NCBI RefSeq assembly: GCF_001953885.1
Contig: NZ_MQUS01000021.1
Location: 1 to 64,000 of the forward strand
DNA: 64,000 nucleotides
Reading direction: 5' to 3'
DNA from: Streptomyces sp. IMTB 2501
GTDB lineage: Bacteria; Actinomycetota; Actinomycetes; Streptomycetales; Streptomycetaceae
The translations under genes were made by a program, and so were the position numbers. The notes under the pieces were generated by a model, which had not been told where the DNA came from, ran no database searches, and was given only the letters and a program-made list of their open reading frames with translations. Positions 31,892-40,784 of this stretch are shown here, piece by piece (the stretch's first letter is position 1; the number at the start of each line of letters is the position of its first letter).

Positions 31892-32911
31892 GTGAGGGTC
31901 GGAATCGTCGGAGCCACCGGTCAGGTCGGCACGGTCATGCGCAGGATCCTCACGGAGCGGAACTTCCCGGTCACACAGCTGCGCCTGTTCGCCTCGGCGC
32001 GTTCGGCCGGCACCGTGCTGGACGGCGTGACGGTGGAGGACGCGACGACCGCCGACTACACCGGCCTGGACATCGTGCTCTTCTCGGCGGGCGGCGCGAC
32101 CTCCAAGGCGCTGGCCGAGAGGGTCGCCTCCCAGGGCGCCGTCGTGATCGACAACTCCTCGGCCTGGCGCAAGGACCCCGAGGTCCCGCTGGTCGTCTCC
32201 GAGGTGAACCCGCACGCGGTCGCCGACCGCCCCAAGGGCATCATCGCCAACCCGAACTGCACCACGATGGCCGCGATGCCGGTCCTGAAGCCGCTGCACG
32301 AGGAGGCCGGTCTGCAGGCGCTGGTCGTCGCCACCTACCAGGCGGTGTCCGGCTCGGGCCTCGCGGGCGTGGCCGAGCTGCACGGCCAGGCGCAGAAGGT
32401 CGTCGCCGACGCCGACAAGCTCACCCACGACGGCGCGGCGGTCGACTTCCCCGAACCGCAGGTCTACAAGCGGCCGATCGCCTTCAACGTGCTTCCGCTG
32501 GCGGGCTCGATCGTCGACGACGGTCTGAACGAGACCGACGAGGAGCAGAAGCTGCGCAACGAGTCCCGCAAGATCCTGGAGATCCCGGGCCTGAAGGTCT
32601 CCGGCACGTGTGTCCGTGTCCCGGTCTTCTCCGGCCACTCCCTCCAGGTCAACGCCCGCTTCGCCCGCCCGCTGTCCCCGGAGCGCGCGACCGAGCTGCT
32701 CGCGGGCGCCCCCGGCGTCGTGCTCTCCGACATCCCGACCCCGCTGCAGGCGGCCGGCCAGGACCCGGCGTACGTCGGCCGTATCCGCCGCGACGAGACG
32801 GTGGACAACGGCCTCGCGCTGTTCATCTCCAACGACAACCTCCGCAAGGGCGCCGCGCTGAACGCGGTGCAGATCGCGGAGCTGGTGGCGGCGGAGCTGT
32901 CCGCCAAGTAA
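31892..32911 (+). CDS. asd: aspartate-semialdehyde dehydrogenase
   Basis: This 339-residue enzyme reduces aspartyl phosphate to aspartate semialdehyde with NADPH, on the way to lysine/diaminopimelate, threonine and methionine. The NADP loop is VGIVGATGQVGTVM. The catalytic cysteine is in GIIANPNCTTMAAMP, and the acid/base histidine in RVPVFSGHSLQVNARF. I chose GTG 31892 (GAGGGAG upstream) over a longer open frame because the family starts at the Rossmann loop. No aspartokinase gene is adjacent. Confidence 0.94.
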   Translation: MRVGIVGATGQVGTVMRRILTERNFPVTQLRLFASARSAGTVLDGVTVEDATTADYTGLDIVLFSAGGATSKALAERVASQGAVVIDNSSAWRKDPEVPLVVSEVNPHAVADRPKGIIANPNCTTMAAMPVLKPLHEEAGLQALVVATYQAVSGSGLAGVAELHGQAQKVVADADKLTHDGAAVDFPEPQVYKRPIAFNVLPLAGSIVDDGLNETDEEQKLRNESRKILEIPGLKVSGTCVRVPVFSGHSLQVNARFARPLSPERATELLAGAPGVVLSDIPTPLQAAGQDPAYVGRIRRDETVDNGLALFISNDNLRKGAALNAVQIAELVAAELSAK

Positions 32912-32939
32912 GGCACCCGTACGGCAGGGGCGGTCACGG

Positions 32940-34259
32940 TCACGTGGCCGCCCCTCTCGTTTCCACGGCCGCCGCCAGCAGCGCCAGCACCGCGCCCGTG
33001 ACCAGGACGGCGGTCAGCCCGGGCCCGTCCGAGAGCCGTCCGCCCAGAAAGGCACCCAGCGCGATCGCGGCGTTGAACACCCCGGCGAACAGCGCGGACA
33101 CCGCCTCCGGGGCCTCAGGGCCGGTGTCACCTCCCCGGCCGGGCGCCCAGCGCCTGGCACGCACTCCCCCAGAGGGGGCACCCCCAGCCGCGTTGCCGGA
33201 GCGGCGCCTTGCGATCGCATGGACCGGACGCCGTGCGCTGATCCGGCCGGGAACGCGGCACAGGCTCTCGGGCGCGGCGGCCGACAGGGCGCGCTGGGCG
33301 GACACGGACACTCCGCCGTACGCCAGTCCCCACACCAGGAGCAGCGTGCCCGACACGGCCGTGGAACCGGCGGCCGGGACGAGGAGCAGGACGACGGCGC
33401 CGAGGACGGCGGAGACCAGCCGCAGGGCGCGGCGCGGATCGCGGGCCGCGAGCGCGCCGCCCGCGAAGTTCCCGGCGACGCCCGCGAGTCCGTACCCGAG
33501 CAGCAGGACGCTGACCAGGCCCGGTCCGGTGCCCGGCGTCCGCTGCAGGACGGGCCGGACATACGTGTAGGCGGCGAAGTGCCCGGTGACCAGCAGGGCG
33601 ACGGCGCCCAGCCGCCACCGGAGCGGCGAGACGCGCAGCAGCCGGGGAAACGTGCCGAGGCGGACGGCGCCCTCGGCGGGCAGCGGTGGCAGGACGACGG
33701 CCAGCCCGGCCGCCACCAGCACCGCGACGCCGGCCATCGCGGTGAACGCCCACCGCCAGCCGGTGACCGCGCCGAGGAAGGTCCCGGCGGGCACACCGAG
33801 CACCGAGGCGACTGCTATCCCGCTGAAGACGACGGCGGTGGCCCGGCCGCCTTCCGGCCCCGGCACCAGCCGTACGCCCAGCCCCGCGGCCACCGCCCAG
33901 ACCCCGCCGATGCACACCCCGACCAGCAGCCGGGCGGCGAGCAGCACGGGGAAGGCGGGGGCGAGCGCGGTGACCAGGTTGGCGGCGGCGAGCAGGAGCA
34001 GCAGCGCGCACAGCACCGTACGCCGGTCGGCCCGGCGGACGGCGACCGGCAGCAGTGGGGCCGCGACGGCGGCGACCAGTCCGGGCAGGGTGAGGGCGAG
34101 GCCCGCGGTGCCGTCGGAGACGTGCAGTGCGCGGGCGAGCGAGGTGAGCAGCCCGACGGGGAGCATCTCCGTGGTGACGACGCCGAAGGTGGCGGCGGCG
34201 AGCGTGCACACGCCCGTCCAGGACCGTGTACCGGGTGGGGTGAGCTGCGTGGAAGCCAT
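32940..34259 (-). CDS. MFS transporter (drug-exporter type) with an in-frame insert
   Basis: This 439-residue major facilitator protein has 12 helices, of the DHA1/AraJ-like type. It opens TFGVVTTEMLPVGLLTSLAR and has the motif-A-like region PVAVRRADRRTV and motif C near GIAVASVLGVPAG. An extra Arg/Gly-rich stretch at residues ~333-383 separates SAAAPES from PEAVSALFAG, between helices 10 and 11. It corresponds to a palindromic repeat in the DNA. The loop position may allow the transporter to stay active. It is divergent from a LysR-type gene, the usual arrangement for a regulated exporter. Its substrate is unknown. Confidence 0.83.
   Translation of the reverse strand: MASTQLTPPGTRSWTGVCTLAAATFGVVTTEMLPVGLLTSLARALHVSDGTAGLALTLPGLVAAVAAPLLPVAVRRADRRTVLCALLLLLAAANLVTALAPAFPVLLAARLLVGVCIGGVWAVAAGLGVRLVPGPEGGRATAVVFSGIAVASVLGVPAGTFLGAVTGWRWAFTAMAGVAVLVAAGLAVVLPPLPAEGAVRLGTFPRLLRVSPLRWRLGAVALLVTGHFAAYTYVRPVLQRTPGTGPGLVSVLLLGYGLAGVAGNFAGGALAARDPRRALRLVSAVLGAVVLLLVPAAGSTAVSGTLLLVWGLAYGGVSVSAQRALSAAAPESLCRVPGRISARRPVHAIARRRSGNAAGGAPSGGVRARRWAPGRGGDTGPEAPEAVSALFAGVFNAAIALGAFLGGRLSDGPGLTAVLVTGAVLALLAAAVETRGAAT
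33111..33263. repeat. in-frame palindromic insert inside the MFS gene
   Basis: About 150 bp (50 codons) of imperfect palindrome. CCGCGTTGCCGGA (33188-33200) is complemented at 33242-33258 with a 4-base bulge; CCCCCAGAGGGGG forms a small hairpin, and CCGGCCGG appears at both flanks (33135, 33243). From memory, similar GC-rich stretches occur in Streptomyces intergenic DNA. The frame stays open across it. Confidence 0.5.
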
Positions 34260-34349
34260 ACCCGAGAGCCTTTTACGGCCCCGGTCCGGGAACAACGGCG
34301 AAGTCCTCACCCTTGCATGAGCGAGAGTGATCGGCATCGGGGAGGCGGC

Positions 34350-35234
34350 GTGTCCGGGCTGGAACTGCGGGAGTTGGAGTGCTTTCTGGTGCTCGCCGAG
34401 GAGCTGCACTTCGGGCGGGCCGGCGAGCGGCTGTTCGTCTCGCAGAGCCGGGTGAGCCAGCTGCTGGCCGCGCTGGAACGCCGGGTCGGCGCCCGGCTGG
34501 TGCACCGCTCCAGCCGCCGGGTGGCCCTGACCCCGCTCGGCGAACGCTTCCTGGAGCGGCTGCGTCCGGCGTACGACGGTCTGCACGCGGCGGTGGCGGA
34601 CGCGCGGGCGGTGGCCCGGGGCGGGGCGGGGCCGCTGCGGCTGGGTTTCCAGGGCTCGGCCTGCGCAGGGCTGCTGGCGGCGGTCGCGGCCTTCGAGGCG
34701 GCGGCCCCGGCCCGCAGCGTCGACCTGGTGGAGGTGCCGTACGCCGATCCGTTCGGGGCGGTGCGGCAGGGCGCGGTGGACGCGGCGGTGGTGCTGCTGC
34801 CGGTCGAGGAACCGGATCTGGTCCTCGGCCCGGTCTTCTCCGGGCAGCGGCACACGCTGGCCGTCACCCGCCGCCATCCCTTCGCCGCCCGTGACCGGAT
34901 CGGCGCGGCGGACCTGGCGGCCGTGGCGCTGATCGGGGCGGCGGCGCCGGCACCCGCGTACTGGCGTGCCGCCCACGCCCCCGGCGCGCTGCCGGGCCCG
35001 GCGGCCGCCACCCTGCAGGAGGCGCTGTCCCTGGCCGCGGCCGGCCGGGGCGCATTGCTGCTGTGCCGGCCCACGGCCGCCCGCCACCCGCGCGACGACG
35101 TCGCCTATGTCCCCGTGGACGGCGTGCCCGACTCGGTGCTGGGCCTGGTCTGGCACCGGGAGGCGGAGACGGAGACGGTACGGGAGTTCGCGCGCGTGCT
35201 GGCGGACTCGCCCCTGGTGCGCGAGGATCGCTGA
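34350..35234 (+). CDS. LysR-family transcriptional regulator (divergent to MFS)
   Basis: This 294-residue LTTR has a winged HTH at the N-terminus (LRELECFLVLAEELHFGRAGERL, then SQSRVSQLLAALERRVGARL). The LysR substrate domain follows (LRLGFQGSACAGLL onwards). I prefer GTG 34350, which has GGGGAGG just upstream; ATG 34317 is in frame but lacks a ribosome site. It is divergent from the MFS exporter and most likely controls it. The inducer is unknown. Confidence 0.87.
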   Translation: MSGLELRELECFLVLAEELHFGRAGERLFVSQSRVSQLLAALERRVGARLVHRSSRRVALTPLGERFLERLRPAYDGLHAAVADARAVARGGAGPLRLGFQGSACAGLLAAVAAFEAAAPARSVDLVEVPYADPFGAVRQGAVDAAVVLLPVEEPDLVLGPVFSGQRHTLAVTRRHPFAARDRIGAADLAAVALIGAAAPAPAYWRAAHAPGALPGPAAATLQEALSLAAAGRGALLLCRPTAARHPRDDVAYVPVDGVPDSVLGLVWHREAETETVREFARVLADSPLVREDR

Positions 35235-35253
35235 CCCCGAAACCCGGTGAGAG

Positions 35254-36591
35254 GTGCCCGTGGAGACCTGTGCGAGCTGTGGCGGTCCGCTTCCGGCGCG
35301 GGCCGGCCGCCGGGGCCGTAGCTCGGTGTACTGCTCGGCGGCCTGCCGGCAGAAGGCGTACCGGGAGCGGCAGGACGGCGGTGGGGATCTGGAGGAGCTG
35401 ATCGCCTCGGTCGGCCGGCAGGCGGGTGCGCTGGTACCGAGACCGGCGGCCGCGCTGTACGCGGGCGTGACCGAGTTGTCGGCCTCGGTGGCCCGACTGC
35501 GCCGCATCGCGCGCCTCGCGCAGGAGACGACGGGGGTGCGGGAGAGCGGGAACCAATCCGTCACAGAGGCCCGCGTGACGGAATACGCGGAGCCCCCGTC
35601 CGAAGAGGTGCCGTTCGACGAGACGGGCTTCGCCGCGCTCACCGAGTCGTACCGCCGTGAGATCCGCGCCCACTGCTACCGCATGACCGGCTCCTACGAC
35701 GACGCCGAGGACCTGGTGCAGGAGACGTTCCTGCGCGCCTGGCGGGCCCGGGACGGCTATCAGGGCCGGGCCGGCGCCCGTACCTGGCTGTACCGCATCG
35801 CCACCAACGCCTGCCTGGACTTCCAGCGCCGTACCGCCCGCCGCCCGCAGCGCTACGAGCCGCTGCCCGGCATGGACCACGGCGCCGGCCGGCCGCCCGC
35901 CCGTATCACCTGGCTGCAGCCCTACCCGGACGACGAACTGCCCGCCGCCGGGGACGGCCGGCCCGAGGAGGCCGCCGTCTCCCGGGAGACCGTCGAGCTG
36001 GTGCTGCTCGCCGCGCTGCAGCACCTGCCCGCCCGCCAGCGCGCCGCACTCGTGCTGCGCGACGTGCTGGGACTCACCGCCGCCGAGACGGCCAAGGCCC
36101 TCGACGTCTCCGTGGCCTCGGTGAACAGCGCGCTGCAACGCGCCCGTCCGGCCCTGCGCGAGCAGTTGCCCGCGAGCCGTACGGACTGGAAGGCCGCCCC
36201 GCCCACGGACGTCCAGCGGGCCGCGCTCCAGCGGTACATGACGGCGGCCGAGCGGCTCGACTTCGACGCGATGGCCGACATGCTCGCCGAGGACGTCACA
36301 CTCACGATGCCGCCGAACCCGTTCTGGTTCACGGGCCGCGACGCGCTCCTCGCCTTCCTCCGCCCGAGCCTCGACCCCGCCTCCCCCGTGTTCCTGGGCC
36401 ACTGGCGGCATCTGCCCGCCCGCGCCAACGGGCAGCTCGCGGCCGGGGGTTACGTCCGCCGCCCCGGTACGAACGTCTACCGCGCCCAGGTCCTGGACGT
36501 GCTCCGCTTCGACGGCGAGGGCCGCATCACGGAGATCACCTCCTTCGAACCGCACCTCTTCCCGGCGTTCGGGCTGCCACCGCGGCTGTGA
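35254..36591 (+). CDS. ECF56/SigG-like sigma factor with fused N-terminal zinc module and SnoaL-like C-domain
   Basis: This 445-residue protein has three modules. Residues 1-40 contain CASCGGPLP and YCSAACRQKAYRER, a treble-clef/FCS-like zinc motif. Residues ~115-310 are a sigma-70 ECF core, with TGSYDDAEDLVQETFLRAWR in region 2 and LPARQRAALVLRDVLGLTAA in region 4. Residues ~315-445 are a SnoaL_2 domain ending in LFPAFGLPPRL, as in SigG/'SigX5'-type factors that carry their regulator in cis. The zinc piece looks like a fusion. A GTG at 35575 with AGAGG nearby could be a separate start for the sigma part. No anti-sigma is adjacent. Confidence 0.82.
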   Translation: MPVETCASCGGPLPARAGRRGRSSVYCSAACRQKAYRERQDGGGDLEELIASVGRQAGALVPRPAAALYAGVTELSASVARLRRIARLAQETTGVRESGNQSVTEARVTEYAEPPSEEVPFDETGFAALTESYRREIRAHCYRMTGSYDDAEDLVQETFLRAWRARDGYQGRAGARTWLYRIATNACLDFQRRTARRPQRYEPLPGMDHGAGRPPARITWLQPYPDDELPAAGDGRPEEAAVSRETVELVLLAALQHLPARQRAALVLRDVLGLTAAETAKALDVSVASVNSALQRARPALREQLPASRTDWKAAPPTDVQRAALQRYMTAAERLDFDAMADMLAEDVTLTMPPNPFWFTGRDALLAFLRPSLDPASPVFLGHWRHLPARANGQLAAGGYVRRPGTNVYRAQVLDVLRFDGEGRITEITSFEPHLFPAFGLPPRL

Positions 36592-36666
36592 GCGATGAGT
36601 GGTGCGGGTGCCGTACGTCTGCATCGGCGTAACGACAGACACTCACACTCACTCAGGGAGTTCACC

Positions 36667-37428
36667 ATGCTGCTCACCGACAGGACCGCGATCGTGTACG
36701 GCGCCGGCGGCTCGATCGGCGGGGCGGTGGCCCGCGCCTTCGCCCGTGAGGGCGCCCGGGTGCACCTCGTGGGCCGCACCCGCCAGACGCTGGACACCGT
36801 GGCGAAGGACATCACCACAACCGGCGGACACGCCGAGACGGCCGTCCTGGACGCGCTGGACGAGGCGGCCGTGGAGGAGCACGCGGACCGGGTCGGCACG
36901 ATCGACGTCTCCTTCAACCTGGTCAGCCGGGGCGACGTACAGGGCGCCCCGCTGACGGAGATGTCCGCCGACGACTTCCTGCGCCCCGTCCTCGACGGCA
37001 CCCGCGCCGGCTTCCTCACCGCCCGCGCCGCCGCCCGCCGCATGGCCGCCCGCGGCTCGGGGGTGATCCTCACCCTCAACAGCGGCTCCGCGCACGGCAG
37101 TCCGATGATGGGCGGCACGGGCCCGGCCGACGCGGCCACCGACGCCCTGGTGCGCAACCTCGCCATGGAGCTGGGCCCGCGCGGGGTGCGCGCGGTGGGC
37201 CTGTGGGCGGCCGGCGTACCGGAGACCCTGTCCGAGGAGAAGCTCCGTGCCGTCGACCCCGGCGTGAACATCGCCGGCATCCTCGACCACCTGGCCGGCC
37301 TGCGCATGACCCGCCGCAACCCCACCCTCGCCGAGATCACCGCAACGGCCGTCTTCCTCGCCTCCGACCACGCGGCGGGGATCACCGGCACGTTCGTCAA
37401 TGTGACCGGGGGGATGTTCCCGGGCTAG
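36667..37428 (+). CDS. SDR-fold protein lacking the catalytic Tyr/Lys
   Basis: This 253-residue short-chain dehydrogenase/reductase-like protein has an NAD(P)-binding glycine loop at YGAGGSIGGAVAR (residues 11-23) and an SDR ending (VFLASDHAAGITGTFVNVTG). The usual Y-x3-K is replaced: the aligned sequence MMGGTGPADAATDAL has Thr151 for Tyr and Asp155 for Lys. Standard redox chemistry is therefore unlikely. The SDR serine may remain in LNSGSAHG. GGGAG precedes ATG 36667. It lies 75 bp after the sigma gene and may be co-transcribed. It could be a binding protein or act on an unusual substrate. Confidence 0.82.
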   Translation: MLLTDRTAIVYGAGGSIGGAVARAFAREGARVHLVGRTRQTLDTVAKDITTTGGHAETAVLDALDEAAVEEHADRVGTIDVSFNLVSRGDVQGAPLTEMSADDFLRPVLDGTRAGFLTARAAARRMAARGSGVILTLNSGSAHGSPMMGGTGPADAATDALVRNLAMELGPRGVRAVGLWAAGVPETLSEEKLRAVDPGVNIAGILDHLAGLRMTRRNPTLAEITATAVFLASDHAAGITGTFVNVTGGMFPG

Positions 37429-37472
37429 GTCCTGTCCGGCGGATCAGGTCACCGGGGATCGACGGCGCCTCA

Positions 37473-37991
37473 TCAGACCCGGCCGGCTTCACGGTCGTGG
37501 GCTCGCCGGACCTCGTACAGAAAGCACCCGTACTCCACCGCACGCACATGGACGAGCGCCACCTCGGGATCGGTGAAGGCTTCCGTGAAGGACGCCTGGA
37601 AGCTCTCCGAAGGGTCCACCAGGCGGCCGCCCAGGATGTGGCCGTGGGCGGAGTAGCGGCGCAGGACGCGGTGGGCGTCGGTGAAGGGCAGGGCGGGGCC
37701 GGTCGGGCCCGGACAGTGGTCGGCGTGGATGAAGACCGGGCCCTGTTCGTCGTAGGCGCCGGGGTGGGCGCCGGTGTCCGCCGCCCAGCGGCGCAGGGGC
37801 GCGTACGAGACCAGGGCGATCCGCTCGCCGGGCGCGCTGCGGCGCAGGCAGCAGCGCAGCGGGGCGCCGCCCTCCGCGTCGGTGAAGGGGGTCGTGGGGC
37901 GGCCCGCGTCGTCGGTGGTCCGCAGGTCCCTCAGGGCTTCCGGGGTGATGGGACGTGCCGTGTACGTCCGGGTGGTGGAGGTCGTCGTCAT
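37473..37991 (-). CDS. DUF1203-family protein
   Basis: This 172-residue cytoplasmic protein resembles the DUF1203 family: ALVSYAPLRRWA, QGPVFIHADHCPG, YSAHGHILGGRLV and the conserved VHVRAVEYGCFLYEV ending. It has no known function. The start is ATG 37991. It is convergent with the SDR-like gene and divergent from the second pepN. Confidence 0.8.
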   Translation of the reverse strand: MTTTSTTRTYTARPITPEALRDLRTTDDAGRPTTPFTDAEGGAPLRCCLRRSAPGERIALVSYAPLRRWAADTGAHPGAYDEQGPVFIHADHCPGPTGPALPFTDAHRVLRRYSAHGHILGGRLVDPSESFQASFTEAFTDPEVALVHVRAVEYGCFLYEVRRAHDREAGRV

Positions 37992-38103
37992 GGGTCCAGC
38001 GTCCGCTTCCGGCGCCCCGCTCACCGGCGGGAAGCGGACATCGCGTTCCCTGTGGATCCCATGGAAGGATGGCGCAACCGACACATATCGAGGAGATGAC
38101 CGC

Positions 38104-40680
38104 GTGCCTGGCACAAACCTGACTCGCGAAGAGGCGCAGCAGCGGGCCGAGCTGCTCACCGTTGACTCGTACGAGATCGATCTCGACCTCTCCGGTGCGC
38201 AGGAGGGCGGTACCTACCGGTCCGTGACCACGGTGCGCTTCGACGTCGCCCGCGCCGGCGCCGAGTCCTTCATCGACCTGGTGGCGCCCACCGTCCACGA
38301 GGTGACCCTGAACGGCGACGCGCTCGACCCCGCCGAGGTCTTCGCGGACTCGCGGATCGCGCTGCCGGGCCTGCCGGCGGGCCGTAACGTGCTGCGCGTG
38401 GTCGCGGACTGCGCGTACACCAACACCGGCGAGGGTCTGCACCGCTTCGTCGACCCCGTCGACGAACAGGCGTACCTCTACACCCAGTTCGAGGTGCCGG
38501 ACGCCCGCCGGGTCTTCGCCTCCTTCGAGCAGCCGGACCTGAAGGCGACGTTCCGGTTCACCGTGACGGCGCCCGAGGGCTGGACCGTCGTCTCGAACTC
38601 GCCGACGCCGGAGCCGAAGGACAACGTCTGGGCCTTCGAGCCGACCCCGCGCATCTCGTCGTACATCACGGCGCTGATCGTCGGCCCGTACCACTCCGTG
38701 CACAGCGTGTACGAGAAGGACGGGCAGTCCGTACCGCTCGGCATCTACTGCCGCCCCTCGCTCGCCGAGTTCCTGGACTCGGACGCCATCTTCGAGGTCA
38801 CCCGGCAGGGCTTCGACTGGTTCCAGGAGAAGTTCGACTGCGCCTACCCGTTCGCGAAGTACGACCAGCTGTTCGTGCCGGAGTTCAACGCGGGCGCGAT
38901 GGAGAACGCGGGTGCCGTCACCATCCGCGACCAGTACGTCTTCCGGTCCAAGGTGACCGACGCGGCGTACGAGGTGCGGGCCGAGACCATCCTGCACGAG
39001 CTGGCCCACATGTGGTTCGGCGACCTCGTCACCATGGAGTGGTGGAACGACCTGTGGCTGAACGAGTCGTTCGCCACCTACACCTCCATCGCCTGCCAGG
39101 CCGCCGCGCCCGGCTCGCGCTGGCCGCACTCGTGGACCACGTTCGCCAACTCGATGAAGACCTGGGCGTACCGGCAGGACCAGCTGCCGTCCACGCACCC
39201 GATCATGGCGGACATCCGCGACCTGGACGACGTGCTCGTCAACTTCGACGGCATCACGTACGCCAAGGGGGCCTCCGTCCTCAAGCAACTCGTCGCGTAC
39301 GTCGGCGAGGACGAGTTCTTCAAGGGCGTGCAGGCGTACTTCAAGCGGCACGCGTTCGGCAACACGCGCCTGTCCGACCTGCTCGGCGCCCTGGAGGAGA
39401 CCTCCGGCCGTGACCTGAAGACCTGGTCGAAGAAATGGCTGGAGACGGCCGGCATCAACATCCTGCGGCCCGAGGTGGCCACGGACGCCTCCGGCTCGAT
39501 CACCTCCTTCGCCGTCCGCCAGGAGGCCCCGGCGCTGCCCGCCGGTGCCAAGGGCGAGCCGGTCCTGCGCCCGCACCGCATCGCGATCGGTTTCTACGAC
39601 CTCGATGCCGCGAGCGGCAAGCTGGTGCGCACCGAGCGCGTCGAGCTGGACGTCGACGGTGAGCTGACGGCCGTGCCGCAGCTGAACGGCAAGCGCCGTC
39701 CGGCGGTGATCCTGCTCAACGACGACGACCTGTCGTACGCCAAGGTCCGCCTGGACGAGCAGTCGCTGGCCTTCGTCACCGAGCACCTCGGCGACTTCAC
39801 CGAGTCCCTGCCGCGCGCGCTGTGCTGGGCCTCGGCCTGGGACATGACGCGGGACGCGGAGCTGGCGACCCGCGACTACCTGTCCCTCGTCCTGTCGGGC
39901 ATCGGCAAGGAGTCCGACATCGGTGTCGTGCAGTCGCTGCAGCGCCAGGTCAAGCTCGCCGTCGACCTGTACGCCGACCCGGCGGCCCGCGAGGCCCTGC
40001 TGACCCGCTGGACCGACGCCACGCTGGCGCACCTGCGGGCGGCCGAGCCGGGCGGCGACCACCAGCTGGCCTGGGCCCGTGCCTTCGCGGCGACGGCCCG
40101 CACCCCGGAGCAGCTTGACCTGCTGGAGAGCCTGCTGGAGGGCACCCACACCATCGAGGGTCTGGCCGTGGACACCGAGCTGCGCTGGGCGTTCGTGGAG
40201 CGGCTGGCGGCGGTCGGCCGGTTCGACGAGGCGGAGATCTCGGCCGAGTACGAGCGGGACAAGACCGCGGCCGGCGAACGCCATGCGGCGACGGCTCGCG
40301 CGGCCCGCCCGACGCCGGAGGCGAAGACGGAGGCCTGGGCGTCGGTGGTCGAGTCCGACAAGCTGCCGAACGCCGTGCAGGAGGCCGTCATCGCCGGCTT
40401 CGTGCAGACCGACCAGCGCGAGCTGCTGGCGCCGTACACGGACCAGTACTTCGAGGCCGTCAAGGGCGTCTGGGACTCCCGTTCGCACGAGATCGCCCAG
40501 CAGATCGCCGTCGGCCTGTACCCGGCGGTCCAGGTCTCCGAGGAGACCCTGACCAAGACGGACACCTGGCTGACCTCGGCCGACCCGAACGCGGCCCTGC
40601 GCCGCCTCGTCTCGGAGTCCCGCGCGGGCATCGAGCGGGCACTGCGGGCCCAGGCGGCGGACGCGGCCACGGTCGAGTAG
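38104..40680 (+). CDS. pepN: aminopeptidase N (M1 metallopeptidase), copy 2
   Basis: This 858-residue M1 aminopeptidase is a paralogue of the one at 19563. GAMEN lies at residues 264-268. The zinc site is H298-E-L-A-H302 with E321 in LNESFATYT. GTG 38104 has AGGAG eight bases upstream. The two copies share start motifs (NL-x-R-x-EA), the C-terminal helical domain and the same length within six residues, so they come from an old duplication. Substrate preference probably differs. A clean terminator follows. Confidence 0.94.
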   Translation: MPGTNLTREEAQQRAELLTVDSYEIDLDLSGAQEGGTYRSVTTVRFDVARAGAESFIDLVAPTVHEVTLNGDALDPAEVFADSRIALPGLPAGRNVLRVVADCAYTNTGEGLHRFVDPVDEQAYLYTQFEVPDARRVFASFEQPDLKATFRFTVTAPEGWTVVSNSPTPEPKDNVWAFEPTPRISSYITALIVGPYHSVHSVYEKDGQSVPLGIYCRPSLAEFLDSDAIFEVTRQGFDWFQEKFDCAYPFAKYDQLFVPEFNAGAMENAGAVTIRDQYVFRSKVTDAAYEVRAETILHELAHMWFGDLVTMEWWNDLWLNESFATYTSIACQAAAPGSRWPHSWTTFANSMKTWAYRQDQLPSTHPIMADIRDLDDVLVNFDGITYAKGASVLKQLVAYVGEDEFFKGVQAYFKRHAFGNTRLSDLLGALEETSGRDLKTWSKKWLETAGINILRPEVATDASGSITSFAVRQEAPALPAGAKGEPVLRPHRIAIGFYDLDAASGKLVRTERVELDVDGELTAVPQLNGKRRPAVILLNDDDLSYAKVRLDEQSLAFVTEHLGDFTESLPRALCWASAWDMTRDAELATRDYLSLVLSGIGKESDIGVVQSLQRQVKLAVDLYADPAAREALLTRWTDATLAHLRAAEPGGDHQLAWARAFAATARTPEQLDLLESLLEGTHTIEGLAVDTELRWAFVERLAAVGRFDEAEISAEYERDKTAAGERHAATARAARPTPEAKTEAWASVVESDKLPNAVQEAVIAGFVQTDQRELLAPYTDQYFEAVKGVWDSRSHEIAQQIAVGLYPAVQVSEETLTKTDTWLTSADPNAALRRLVSESRAGIERALRAQAADAATVE

Positions 40681-40697
40681 TCACGTCCACGGCTGCG

Positions 40698-40727
40698 AGG
40701 GCGCCCGGACTTTGTGCCGGGCGCCCT
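40698..40727 (+). terminator. hairpin terminator of the second pepN
   Basis: Perfect 11-bp arms (AGGGCGCCCGG and its complement) with an 8-base loop lie 17 bp after the stop, followed by TTTC. Confidence 0.85.
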
Positions 40728-40784
40728 TTCACATGCGCGGGCCCGGCAAGGGTCCCCGCCCAGGAGCCGGGTCCAGCGACGAGT

